A stretch of DNA of 64,000 bases from assembly GCF_005886805.2 (NCBI RefSeq), contig NZ_CP045429.1, positions 1,892,501 to 1,956,500 on the forward strand, read 5' to 3'. A program made the translations under genes and the position numbers. Position 1 is the stretch's first letter. Every line of letters starts with the position of its first letter. This document shows positions 1 through 7,326 of the stretch, one piece after another. The notes beneath the pieces were generated by a model. That model was given only the letters and a program-made list of their open reading frames with translations, ran no database searches and was not told the origin of the DNA. Source of the stretch: Pseudoalteromonas rubra. GTDB lineage: Bacteria > Pseudomonadota > Gammaproteobacteria > Enterobacterales > Alteromonadaceae.

Positions 1-2
1 AT

Positions 3-428
3 GCAGCACAAAGTGTGCTGGGTAGCGCTGACCCGCTTAACTATGCTGGCGCGGTAAACGCGCTGGGTACACCTATTTATATGGGTGTTGTTGTGGGTGG
101 TGAGAATGGCAATAAAGAAGATCAGGTTATCCCTCCTTCAACGCAAAGCAATCCGTTGTCTGGCAGCTTACCAATGGCCGCTGTAATGGGGCTGACGCCT
201 GTGAGCGAAACGCAAACGTCAACCGACGGCACAGCAGGTAGCTATGTGGTGCGCTTTAGCCAGGGACATCACAGCTCACTGTTGACCACCAGCTTTGATG
301 AGCAATCAGGTGGCACAGCAGAAGGTCATGCTGCAGCGACCATGGAAATCCAGCAGCAACTGGCGACTTTCCTGGCTTCCAAGGGCCTGATGTTACCAAT
401 TACGAATGATGCTGTTATTGCAAAATAA
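3..428 (+). CDS. C-terminal fragment of VolA/Pla-1-like extracellular lipase (5' end outside window)
   Basis: The reading frame is open to the left edge, so this is the last 141 residues of a longer protein. The fragment has the layout of the C-terminal end of the large Pla-1/cef and VolA surface lipases: a DPLNYA segment, a DQVIP stretch, and a late VRFSQGHHSSLL segment carrying the candidate catalytic histidine. In that family the enzyme is an alpha/beta-hydrolase lipoprotein that releases fatty acids from phospholipids outside the cell. The serine elbow and the lipobox would lie upstream and cannot be checked. A strong terminator follows 20 bases after the stop, so this gene ends its transcript. 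The family call rests on the C-terminus only. Confidence 0.65.
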   Translation, partial: AAQSVLGSADPLNYAGAVNALGTPIYMGVVVGGENGNKEDQVIPPSTQSNPLSGSLPMAAVMGLTPVSETQTSTDGTAGSYVVRFSQGHHSSLLTTSFDEQSGGTAEGHAAATMEIQQQLATFLASKGLMLPITNDAVIAK

Positions 429-447
429 TCGTATTTGAGAGATTATG

Positions 448-477
448 AAAAAGCCGCTGTTTTAGCGGCTTTTTTTT
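448..477 (+). terminator. Rho-independent terminator after the lipase gene
   Basis: Perfect 8-bp stem AAGCCGCT/AGCGGCTT (451-458 with 464-471), five-base loop, then a run of T. Confidence 0.9.
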
Positions 478-500
478 ACTTAAATTTCAGGAGTAGAAAG

Positions 501-1514
501 TTGGTATTTTTATATGAATACGGATTATTTTTGGCTAAAGCGGTGACGCTGGTCGCTGCGTTAGGTGCAATTATTGCGATGATAGTTGCGGCAAGCCATA
601 AGCCGAGTTCTCAGTCCGGTGAAATCGAGCTGACCGATCTGTCCAAACGACTGGACGAGGCTAAAGAGCAGTTTCTGACACAAACCCTGGATAAGAAAGC
701 GCTGAAGTCCCATCTCAAGCAACAGAAAAAGACGCAATCAGAACAGTCTACTGAGACAAAAAAGCGGGTCTTTGTGATTGAGTTTTGTGGCAGTATGGAT
801 GCTCATGAGGTTGAAAACCTCAGAGAGGAAGTGACGGCTATTCTGACCATTGCAGAGGCAAAGCAGGATCAGGTCGTGGTTAACCTGGAGAGCGGGGGAG
901 GGGTTGTACATGGTTATGGGCTGGCAGCCTCACAACTACAACGTATCAAAGATGCGGGCCTGCCACTGACGGTTTGCGTGGATAAAATTGCAGCCAGTGG
1001 TGGTTATATGATGGCCTGTGTGGCAGATAAAATCATTGCTGCGCCGTTTGCGATTGTTGGCTCAATTGGCGTCATTGCTCAGATGCCTAACTTTAATAAG
1101 CTGCTAAAAAAGAACGACATTGACTATGAGCAAATTACAGCGGGTGAGTTCAAACGCACGTTGACCCTGTTTGGTGAGAATACAGATAAAGGGCGCGAAA
1201 AGTTTCGTGAAGAAGTAGAGCATACCCATGGTTTATTCAAGCGTTTTGTCAGCGATAACAGACCGAATATGGATATTGATAAAGTGGCGACAGGAGAGCA
1301 CTGGCTGGCCACACATGCACATGAGTTTTCCCTGGTAGACGAAATCCGCACCAGTGACGATCTGTTGCTAGACTTAAATCAAGCCTATCAGCTTTATCAG
1401 GTAAGGTTTAAACTGAAAAAATCGCTGGCTGAGAAACTGGGCGTTGGTGTTAGTCTTAGCCTTGAAAAAGGCGCGATGCGTTTATTCTCTAAATGGCAAA
1501 AATCGAGTTATTAA
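501..1514 (+). CDS. sohB: SohB-like inner-membrane serine protease (S49)
   Basis: 337 residues, close to E. coli SohB. The TTG start at 501 is chosen because AGGAG at 489-493 sits seven bases upstream and the product then begins LVFLYEYGLFLAK, as SohB does; the longer frame from 435 runs through the upstream terminator. One N-terminal membrane segment is followed by a charged linker and the S49 (SppA-type) peptidase domain. The candidate nucleophile is the serine in IAASGGYMMA, and the candidate general base is the lysine in AGEFKRTLT. The family acts at the inner membrane, facing the periplasm, on signal peptides or membrane-protein fragments. It stands alone between two terminators. Confidence 0.9.
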   Translation: MVFLYEYGLFLAKAVTLVAALGAIIAMIVAASHKPSSQSGEIELTDLSKRLDEAKEQFLTQTLDKKALKSHLKQQKKTQSEQSTETKKRVFVIEFCGSMDAHEVENLREEVTAILTIAEAKQDQVVVNLESGGGVVHGYGLAASQLQRIKDAGLPLTVCVDKIAASGGYMMACVADKIIAAPFAIVGSIGVIAQMPNFNKLLKKNDIDYEQITAGEFKRTLTLFGENTDKGREKFREEVEHTHGLFKRFVSDNRPNMDIDKVATGEHWLATHAHEFSLVDEIRTSDDLLLDLNQAYQLYQVRFKLKKSLAEKLGVGVSLSLEKGAMRLFSKWQKSSY

Positions 1515-1521
1515 GCACTTA

Positions 1522-1556
1522 GGGCAGTGTGGTTTGCACATTGCCTACTTATTTTC
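1522..1556 (+). terminator. Likely terminator between sohB and the convergent phosphatase gene
   Basis: Stem of nine pairs with one G-U (1523-1531 with 1537-1545), loop GTTTG, then a T-rich tail TACTTATTTT. It overlaps the stop of the convergent gene. Confidence 0.5.
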
Positions 1557-2045
1557 GCCTGATTTTTCAGGCCTGAATATATAATGTTGCAACGTGGTTA
1601 TGCCTGGCGCTAGAGCGTGCCACTGCTCAGCTCTTATATTCAGTTCGACATAACCCGCTGTCACTATGTTATTAAATTGGTGTGTACTCAGATGATTTAC
1701 CAGTATCGTTAAGGCAGGATTGTGGCCAATTATTGTCACATCATTGCACTCGTCTGGCAGCAGGCGCAGGCAGTCCATTAAGTCGACGGCATTAAAGGTA
1801 TAGAGTGCTTGTATATCCTCAATAGCCTGAGTTACCTGACATTGAGCATGCAAGATATGCGCAGTATCCCGTGCCCGGCGAGCTGGGCTGGTAAATATAT
1901 GCGTATCGGGCAGCAAACCTAATCGTTTTGCCAGCGCCTGAGTTCGTCGCACGCCTTTGGGTTTGAGCGGCCGGTCAAAGTCGTGCAGCATAGGATCCTG
2001 CCAACTGGATTTGGCGTGTCGGATCAGCCTGAGTGTTCTATTCAT
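1545..2045 (-). CDS. sixA: SixA-like histidine phosphatase
   Basis: 166 residues of the histidine phosphatase superfamily. The family signature R-H-A-K is at the N-terminus (LRLIRHAKSSW), with a second arginine in TSPARRARDTA and a second catalytic histidine in TIIGHNPAL. In E. coli, SixA removes phosphate from histidine-phosphotransfer domains such as ArcB and the nitrogen PTS. The start at 2045 (MNRTLRLIRHAK) fits the family better than the five-residue extension to 2060. The substrate here is not shown by the sequence; a general small phosphatase is possible. Confidence 0.8.
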   Translation of the reverse strand: MNRTLRLIRHAKSSWQDPMLHDFDRPLKPKGVRRTQALAKRLGLLPDTHIFTSPARRARDTAHILHAQCQVTQAIEDIQALYTFNAVDLMDCLRLLPDECNDVTIIGHNPALTILVNHLSTHQFNNIVTAGYVELNIRAEQWHALAPGITTLQHYIFRPEKSGENK

Positions 2046-2082
2046 ACACAACTCAACCAAAATTTCATGTTGTTAGTGTAGA

Positions 2083-3000
2083 CTAAGTTGTTGTGAACAG
2101 CTCATTTTCCAGGGTATTGCCATTAATTAGCTGCTTATAAGTCCACCCCTGGTGATGGCAGAGCTCCAGTAATGCGATATCCAACGCCTTATGGCAGGTA
2201 TCATACTCGATAACAAACTCATCGGGCTGAGACTGTCTGACGTGCTTAACCCCGTCAAGCTGTGCTATTTGATCTCTCATCTGATCCGTTAACCGTTGCA
2301 GTTGTAAGGTCAAAAAGGCGGTGCCTGAATTGTTTTGGGTATATCTTTGGTGACTGGTTAGTTTGCCTTGTTCAAGGTACAGCACAGTGTCACATAAGCG
2401 CTCCAGCTCACTCAGATCATGTGAGCTGAGCATAAAGGTGATGTCTTTACTTAGACTTGCAATCAATGAACGGATGGCTTTTGCATTGATGGGATCCAAT
2501 CCTGCCGTAGCTTCATCCAGCAGGACGATTTTGGGTTGTCCAATCAAAGCTTGTGCAATGCAGATCCGCTTTCTCATACCATGCGACAGCTCAGAGGCCT
2601 TGGCATTGAGCTGGTTACCGAGGTCAACTAGCTCCAAAACACGTGCCGTTTCCTGCGTTGCGTCACGGTGGCTTAATCCCTGTAACTGGCCATAAAAGGT
2701 CAGTTGTTTGCCAACCGAAAAGCGAGGATCCAGCTGCGCATCTTGCGGCAAGGCACTGAGCACACCAAACAGGGCGTTGTTGCCTGGTGTATGTCCAAGT
2801 ACTTTGACGCTGCCTGCGTCAGCTTGTAAGAAGCCACACAAGATACTGAATAGCGTTGTTTTTCCTGCTCCATTAGGGCCTACCAGTGCAACCGTATGAC
2901 CGTGACCTAACGTAAAGCTGACCTTATCCAGTGCGCACTTGTTGGCAAATCGCTTGGTGACTTCATTGACTTCAATGACGAATGACGTTGAGGTACTCAT
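2083..3000 (-). CDS. ABC transporter ATP-binding protein
   Basis: 305 residues. Walker A is GPNGAGKT at residues 41-48, the signature is a variant (ELSHGMRKR), and Walker B is IVLLDEATAGLDP. The extra C-terminal part of about 80 residues after the nucleotide-binding domain is typical of ABC-2 type exporters. The ATG at 3000 overlaps the TGA of the upstream permease as ATGA, so the two are translationally coupled; the longer frame to 3024 would lie inside the permease gene. It should power the partner permease at 2997-3806. The substrate is unknown. Confidence 0.85.
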   Translation of the reverse strand: MSTSTSFVIEVNEVTKRFANKCALDKVSFTLGHGHTVALVGPNGAGKTTLFSILCGFLQADAGSVKVLGHTPGNNALFGVLSALPQDAQLDPRFSVGKQLTFYGQLQGLSHRDATQETARVLELVDLGNQLNAKASELSHGMRKRICIAQALIGQPKIVLLDEATAGLDPINAKAIRSLIASLSKDITFMLSSHDLSELERLCDTVLYLEQGKLTSHQRYTQNNSGTAFLTLQLQRLTDQMRDQIAQLDGVKHVRQSQPDEFVIEYDTCHKALDIALLELCHHQGWTYKQLINGNTLENELFTTT

Positions 3001-3806
3001 AGATCTTTCCTTTTCATTAGCCAAAAAGCAGCACTCAGCAATACCGCAGTTTGTAGCAGGGGAAGTGCAATGGCGTGTAAACCGATACCGTGCCAGGGAG
3101 CAATGTCACTGATATGCACACCGGGTAGCAAATAATACAGCCAGTGAACCGGTTCGAACAAAGAGGTTAGGTAACCAATCAGCATATTCCCGACAGTGAA
3201 GAGCAAGCTGGCATAAATGATACTCAGCCTGGCCGAGCTTGCGAGCAGATTAAGTAAACTCATCAGTGCGATGAAGGGAAGTGTTGTTAATACGAGTAAC
3301 ATGATAATGGAGGTGACTTTGCCGAGGCCGACCATGGCCAATGTGGTGTCCCGGGTTAGCATGAGTATCCAGGCTGCAAGAGCTGAGGCCGTGATCAGGG
3401 TTAGTAAAATGAGGGCCTGGCCTGCAAATCGACCAAGCAGGATCTCTCCTCGGCTGGCACGTAATGTCAGGAATCTGAGCGTGCCCCGTTTAGCGTCCTC
3501 AACAGTCTGATCGGCACTGACAAACAAGGTAAAGACTGGAAAGCTAAACAAGGCAATGATCCAGTAGACCGACAGTTCAGCCTCCGGCCAGCGTGCTAAT
3601 GAATAAAGTCCCACTGAACCGGCTATTTGTACAGCGATATCTGAGAACTCTGCGCTGTTGAGTACTGAAACGGCATGATAAATGGGGTAGCGTAAGATCA
3701 TCAGCCACACCATAGTAAAGGCGGCCAGTGCCAGCCAGCCGCGTTTGGTCGCAAACAAGCGGGTCAGTTCAAACTGACTCAATAAAATGATTCTTTTTAG
3801 TGGCAT
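2997..3806 (-). CDS. ABC-2 type transporter permease
   Basis: 269 residues with about six hydrophobic segments and a positively charged N-terminus, typical of the ABC-2 permease family. It is the first gene of a two-gene operon with the ATP-binding protein, with which it overlaps by four bases. AAGGAG lies nine bases before the ATG. That ribosome-binding site is inside an inverted repeat (3816-3841), so translation or transcription may be controlled there. Its function is probably export or membrane remodelling; the substrate cannot be read from the sequence. Confidence 0.8.
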   Translation of the reverse strand: MPLKRIILLSQFELTRLFATKRGWLALAAFTMVWLMILRYPIYHAVSVLNSAEFSDIAVQIAGSVGLYSLARWPEAELSVYWIIALFSFPVFTLFVSADQTVEDAKRGTLRFLTLRASRGEILLGRFAGQALILLTLITASALAAWILMLTRDTTLAMVGLGKVTSIIMLLVLTTLPFIALMSLLNLLASSARLSIIYASLLFTVGNMLIGYLTSLFEPVHWLYYLLPGVHISDIAPWHGIGLHAIALPLLQTAVLLSAAFWLMKRKDL

Positions 3807-3815
3807 AGTGCACTC

Positions 3816-3841
3816 CTTTTGCGGATACCTTAACGCAAAAG
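3816..3841 (-). promoter_or_regulatory. Inverted repeat covering the ribosome-binding site of the ABC operon
   Basis: Perfect 8-bp arms CTTTTGCG (3816-3823) and CGCAAAAG (3834-3841), ten bases apart and ending ten bases before the permease ATG. On the mRNA the ATG-proximal arm runs into AAAAGGAG, so a hairpin would hide the ribosome-binding site; as DNA it would equally suit a dimeric repressor. Confidence 0.5.
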
Positions 3842-3895
3842 CAAATAGATGGGAAAGGTGAGAATTGTTTCAGAGTGTGGCGAACAAAAAAAGGA

Positions 3896-3905
3896 GTCCG
3901 AAGAC
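3896..3905. repeat. Left target-site duplication of the IS4-family element
   Basis: GTCCGAAGAC, repeated exactly at 5335-5344 on the other side of the element. Confidence 0.95.
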
Positions 3906-3906
3906 T

Positions 3907-3941
3907 AATGCCAGTCAGTTAAGCTGACTGGCATTGTTTTT
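3907..3941 (+). terminator. Terminator-like hairpin built into the left end of the IS
   Basis: Perfect 12-bp stem (3907-3918 with 3924-3935), loop TTAAG, then G and six T. It contains the terminal inverted repeat and would stop plus-strand transcripts entering the element antisense to the transposase. The transposase stop codon lies in it. Confidence 0.7.
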
Positions 3942-5243
3942 TCTAGCTGGGTACTTACTTGGCTTTGGTTTTATGGCTCGAGGATAGACCCGATCTTCTC
4001 GTCGTGTCGGCAGCTCAAAGTGACCCAATGTTTGTATTAACATCTCATAGTGTTTTGGGATGTTTCCCGGGCTGGCGAGGGGGAGTCGCCCTAAGTAACT
4101 TAATATCGCGTTGGCGCAATTACTAAAGCTTAATTGGTTGGCCCATATTCCTTTACGAGATGCCGCTTGAGTCATCACCTGACGCAGCAAGTTGTACCCC
4201 AGGAGTAAGCCCCACAGCTCTTGCTCAACCATATCTGATTTTTTGCTTCTTAGCGTATATTCATTGTTTAAAAGTGTCTGCTTGATTTCTCTATAACCCA
4301 ATTCTATTTCCCAGCGGTGGCTGTAAAGCTCAACTATTTCTTCGCCAGGAAACCTCTGCACATCTATCATCGATGTGAGTATTTGATATTCCTTGTTTTT
4401 AATTTTTTTCGTCACAAGTCGGGCTTCTACATACGCAGGTAAATCAGGCGATTGCTTATGAGATTGTGGAGTTGTTTTTAAGCGCACCAATTTATCTAAA
4501 CGACCATTAGATTTAATCACTTCAAACTGAAGCCCTTTCTTCACCGGTATTAACCAGTGCCTCTCGGTGCCATGTGTTTGCCATTGGTGGAGTAGGTTTA
4601 ATGAGTAGAACCCTTTATCGAACATCGTGAGGCTGTGGTCTGGCGTGGTGGCAACTAATTTGTCTGCCAGCTTCATTTCATTGGTTTTATATCCGCTGAA
4701 AGCACTGCTGATAAGTTGATGGCTGGTCAGCTCCATATGACACACCATTCGAATTTGTGGAAAAGCGGTTTCGCCATGCTGATTGCTGGGGGAGCCAAAA
4801 CATTCACGATTTTCAGGCGTGTCTTGAGCTCGCCAAGTAACACCGTCGACGGCCAGGAGGTTTAACCCGCACCAAGTTTCAAAGTTTGCTTGCTGATAAT
4901 AATGCGCAGCCATCATTTCAAAGGCATTTTTGACACTGTCTTTACCGAGTCTTCGCCTTCCCTGAACAAGGGCGCTTGGGGCGATTAATTTGCTATCTCC
5001 AGGCAGAGCAATTTCCATGTGGGAAGCTAAATCCCAAACCGACTGTTGGCGAAAGAAGCTCATACCAATCACAGTCCACATCACAGCCTCGAGTGGAAGC
5101 CTGCGTTTTCTGATAGTTGCAACGCCAGCGCGTTGAAAGGCTTGCTCCAGTATTTCGGCATCCAGAAAGTGATTAAGTTTTTCAAAGGTAACACTTTCGG
5201 GCAGTTGCTCAAACGCACTGCAAAAGGCTTGTTCTAAAGACAT
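3915..5243 (-). CDS. IS4-family transposase
   Basis: 442 residues from ATG 5243. DDE catalytic residues are visible: the aspartate in LLAVDGVTW, the aspartate in [10 protein letters not shown], and the glutamate in the IS4 hallmark Y-x2-R-x3-E-x6-K ([15 protein letters not shown]). An N-terminal DUF4372/IS4 transposase N-like region precedes the catalytic core. A TTG four codons upstream (5255) is an alternative start but lies in a hairpin. No strong ribosome-binding site is visible, as expected for tightly limited transposase expression. No frameshift or stop interrupts the gene. Confidence 0.93.
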   Translation of the reverse strand: MSLEQAFCSAFEQLPESVTFEKLNHFLDAEILEQAFQRAGVATIRKRRLPLEAVMWTVIGMSFFRQQSVWDLASHMEIALPGDSKLIAPSALVQGRRRLGKDSVKNAFEMMAAHYYQQANFETWCGLNLLAVDGVTWRAQDTPENRECFGSPSNQHGETAFPQIRMVCHMELTSHQLISSAFSGYKTNEMKLADKLVATTPDHSLTMFDKGFYSLNLLHQWQTHGTERHWLIPVKKGLQFEVIKSNGRLDKLVRLKTTPQSHKQSPDLPAYVEARLVTKKIKNKEYQILTSMIDVQRFPGEEIVELYSHRWEIELGYREIKQTLLNNEYTLRSKKSDMVEQELWGLLLGYNLLRQVMTQAASRKGIWANQLSFSNCANAILSYLGRLPLASPGNIPKHYEMLIQTLGHFELPTRREDRVYPRAIKPKPSKYPARKNNASQLN

Positions 5244-5246
5244 AAA

Positions 5247-5278
5247 AAAATCCAATATCAGAAATGATATTGGATTTT
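5247..5278 (-). promoter_or_regulatory. Hairpin just upstream of the transposase start
   Basis: Perfect 14-bp inverted repeat (5247-5260 with 5265-5278), loop GAAA, three bases before the ATG at 5243. In an mRNA reading in from outside it would hide the weak GGA ribosome-binding site, a known way for insertion sequences to limit transposase from external promoters. The role here is inferred. Confidence 0.6.
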
Positions 5279-5334
5279 GAAGCCTTTAAAAGATCGGTCA
5301 ACTGATCTATTTAATTCTTAACTGATCGGCATTA

Positions 5335-5344
5335 GTCCGAAGAC
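5335..5344. repeat. Right target-site duplication of the IS4-family element
   Basis: GTCCGAAGAC, identical to 3896-3905. It is followed by TCC and seven T, the other half of the split terminator. Confidence 0.95.
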
Positions 5345-5366
5345 TCCTTTTTTTACATGGAGAGGG

Positions 5367-7178
5367 TTACCAACCGCATTGGCGGTTTTTATTTTGCTCG
5401 TCCAGATAGGTCTGCAGTGGTGCAAAGTAGTCCAGAATAGCTGTTGCGTCCATTTGTTGGCTGCCAGTGACGCTTTCCAGTGCTTCTTGCCATGGGCGGC
5501 TGCTGCCCATTTCAAGCATGGCATTTAAGCGCTCACCAGCTTCCTTCGAGTTGTAGACAGAGCAGCGGTGAATGGCTTCTTTACTACCGGCAATCTCACA
5601 CAAAGCTTTGTGGAATTCAAACTGAAGGATATGCGCCAGGAAGTAACGCGTGTAAGGTACATTGCCCGGTACGTGGTATTTTGCACCTGGATCAAAATCG
5701 TTTTCGCTGCGAGTGATCGGCGCTTTAAGACCTTGATACTTTTCACGCAGGTCCCACCAAGCTTGGTTGTATTCTTGCGGGCTGATTTCTCCGGAGTAGA
5801 CTTTCCAGCGCCATTGGTCAACCAACAGGCCAAATGGAATGAAGGCTATTTTATCCAGCGCCATTTTCATCAGCAGACCAATGTCTTTTGATTCATCAGG
5901 TACTTGCTCTAACAAACCGATTTCTTTTAGATAGCCTGGCGTTACTGACAGGGCGATCGTGTCACCGATAGCTTCATGGAAACCATCGTTGGCACTTTCC
6001 TGATAATACAACGGCAGTGTGTTGTAAGCTCGTTGATAGAAGTTGTGGCCTAACTCGTGGTGAATAACAGAGAATTCTTCGCCAGTGCGTTGGATACACA
6101 TCTTAATACGCAGATCGTCTTTGTTATCCAAGTTCCAGGCTGATGCATGGCATTGTACGTCACGATCCTGTGGTTTGGTGAATAACGAACGAGTCCAGAA
6201 AGTCTCTGGCAGTGGTTCAAAGCCCATTGAAGTAAAGAACTTCTCTGCACCTTTCACCATTTTGATTTCATCGTAGTTATGCTGCTCAAGCAGTTCAGTG
6301 ACGTTATAACCCGGATCGGCATTTTCTGGTGCTACCAGGTCATAGATGTTGCCCCATTGCTGAGCCCACATGTTACCTAGCAGGTGCGCTGGGATTGGCT
6401 GATCTTGTGGAACTTTATCTTCACCATATTTCTCGCCTAGCTTGGCACGGACATGACAATGCAAAGAGTCATAAAGCGGTTTTACTTGACCCCAGATGCG
6501 ATCAAGCTCTTTGGCGAAGTCATCAGCCGGCATATCGTATTTGCTGCGCCACATTGCGCCTGTGTCACGATATCCGAGCTCCTGAGCACCTTCATTTGCT
6601 AAAGAGACCAAATCTTTATACAAAGGACGCATCTGAGGAGAAACCTGGCGCCAGCCTTGCCATACGTCTAACAATTCATCGTAGTTTCGGCTATTGGCCA
6701 TTTTGGATGTCATTTCACCCAAACTCATGCAGTTGCCGTTTTTACAGTATTTTCCTTTGCCGTACATACCGTCCAGCTCAGCCGATAGCTTAGCTAATTC
6801 AGCCGTTTTTGCTGCGTCTTTTGGTGCTGGCAATGTCAGGTTAAGCTTCAGTTTGTCGAGTTTACGGCGATTGTCGTAGCTCAGTTCAAGCTCATCAAAC
6901 TTGGCTGCTTCGTTGGCTAATGCGACCAGTTTTTCTGTGTACTCCTGGCTTACGTCAGCGGCCAATGATGCCGTGTCTTCCGTTATGAAATTGGCATAGA
7001 TCCAGGCTGAACGTGCACTGCGGTAGCTCAGGTCCTGTAGCTCTTGTTCTGCTTTGGTTAAAAATGCTTCTGCATCTTTTTCGGTCAAGGTTGACGTGCT
7101 TGTTGAGTTACATCCACTCAGAGAGAGTGCCCCGGCAACCACGAGGGCGCCCAGGCTGAGTTTGAATTGTAGTGCCAT
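5367..7178 (-). CDS. M2-family zinc peptidase lipoprotein (peptidyl-dipeptidase A / ACE-like)
   Basis: 603 residues from ATG 7178, preceded by GGAA at a workable distance; an ATG one codon upstream is equally close, and the frame open to 7238 lacks a ribosome-binding site. A signal peptide ends in the lipobox LSGC, so the mature enzyme is probably an outer-membrane lipoprotein facing the periplasm. Zinc ligands are visible in HHELGHN (the HExxH motif), with the third ligand in the downstream ESANDGFHEAIGD stretch. The length and motif spacing fit the bacterial M2 family, which removes C-terminal dipeptides. Its native terminator was the hairpin now split by the IS, so transcripts may run into the element. 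Confidence 0.9.
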   Translation of the reverse strand: MALQFKLSLGALVVAGALSLSGCNSTSTSTLTEKDAEAFLTKAEQELQDLSYRSARSAWIYANFITEDTASLAADVSQEYTEKLVALANEAAKFDELELSYDNRRKLDKLKLNLTLPAPKDAAKTAELAKLSAELDGMYGKGKYCKNGNCMSLGEMTSKMANSRNYDELLDVWQGWRQVSPQMRPLYKDLVSLANEGAQELGYRDTGAMWRSKYDMPADDFAKELDRIWGQVKPLYDSLHCHVRAKLGEKYGEDKVPQDQPIPAHLLGNMWAQQWGNIYDLVAPENADPGYNVTELLEQHNYDEIKMVKGAEKFFTSMGFEPLPETFWTRSLFTKPQDRDVQCHASAWNLDNKDDLRIKMCIQRTGEEFSVIHHELGHNFYQRAYNTLPLYYQESANDGFHEAIGDTIALSVTPGYLKEIGLLEQVPDESKDIGLLMKMALDKIAFIPFGLLVDQWRWKVYSGEISPQEYNQAWWDLREKYQGLKAPITRSENDFDPGAKYHVPGNVPYTRYFLAHILQFEFHKALCEIAGSKEAIHRCSVYNSKEAGERLNAMLEMGSSRPWQEALESVTGSQQMDATAILDYFAPLQTYLDEQNKNRQCGW

Positions 7179-7326
7179 CATTGTTCCAATTATCGTTATT
7201 AGAGACGTGATAATACCAGTGTCGGCTGATTGCGACAATTCGCGTTGTATGAGCAGAGTAAAAATATTGTGATAAGTGGCATTTGTTCCATACTTAAAGC
7301 GCCATCAACCGGGAGGTGCCGAAACT

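Larger units (their letters stand above)
3906..5334 (-). mobile_element. IS4-family insertion sequence, intact, 1429 bp
   Basis: The ends are inverted repeats of 18 bp with two mismatches: TAATGCCAGTCAGTTAAG at 3906-3923 and, on the other strand, TAATGCCGATCAGTTAAG at 5334-5317. They are flanked by an exact 10-bp direct repeat, within the size range usual for IS4 elements. One full transposase gene fills the element on the minus strand. Joining the flanks without the element and one repeat copy restores a perfect terminator hairpin, so the pre-insertion site can be read directly. The exact repeats and uninterrupted gene suggest a recent, possibly still active, insertion. Confidence 0.95.

Noticed and set aside
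6329..6793. 154-codon plus-strand frame inside the M2 peptidase gene
   Set aside because: It is the shadow of a strongly supported minus-strand gene and has no start signal or family features.
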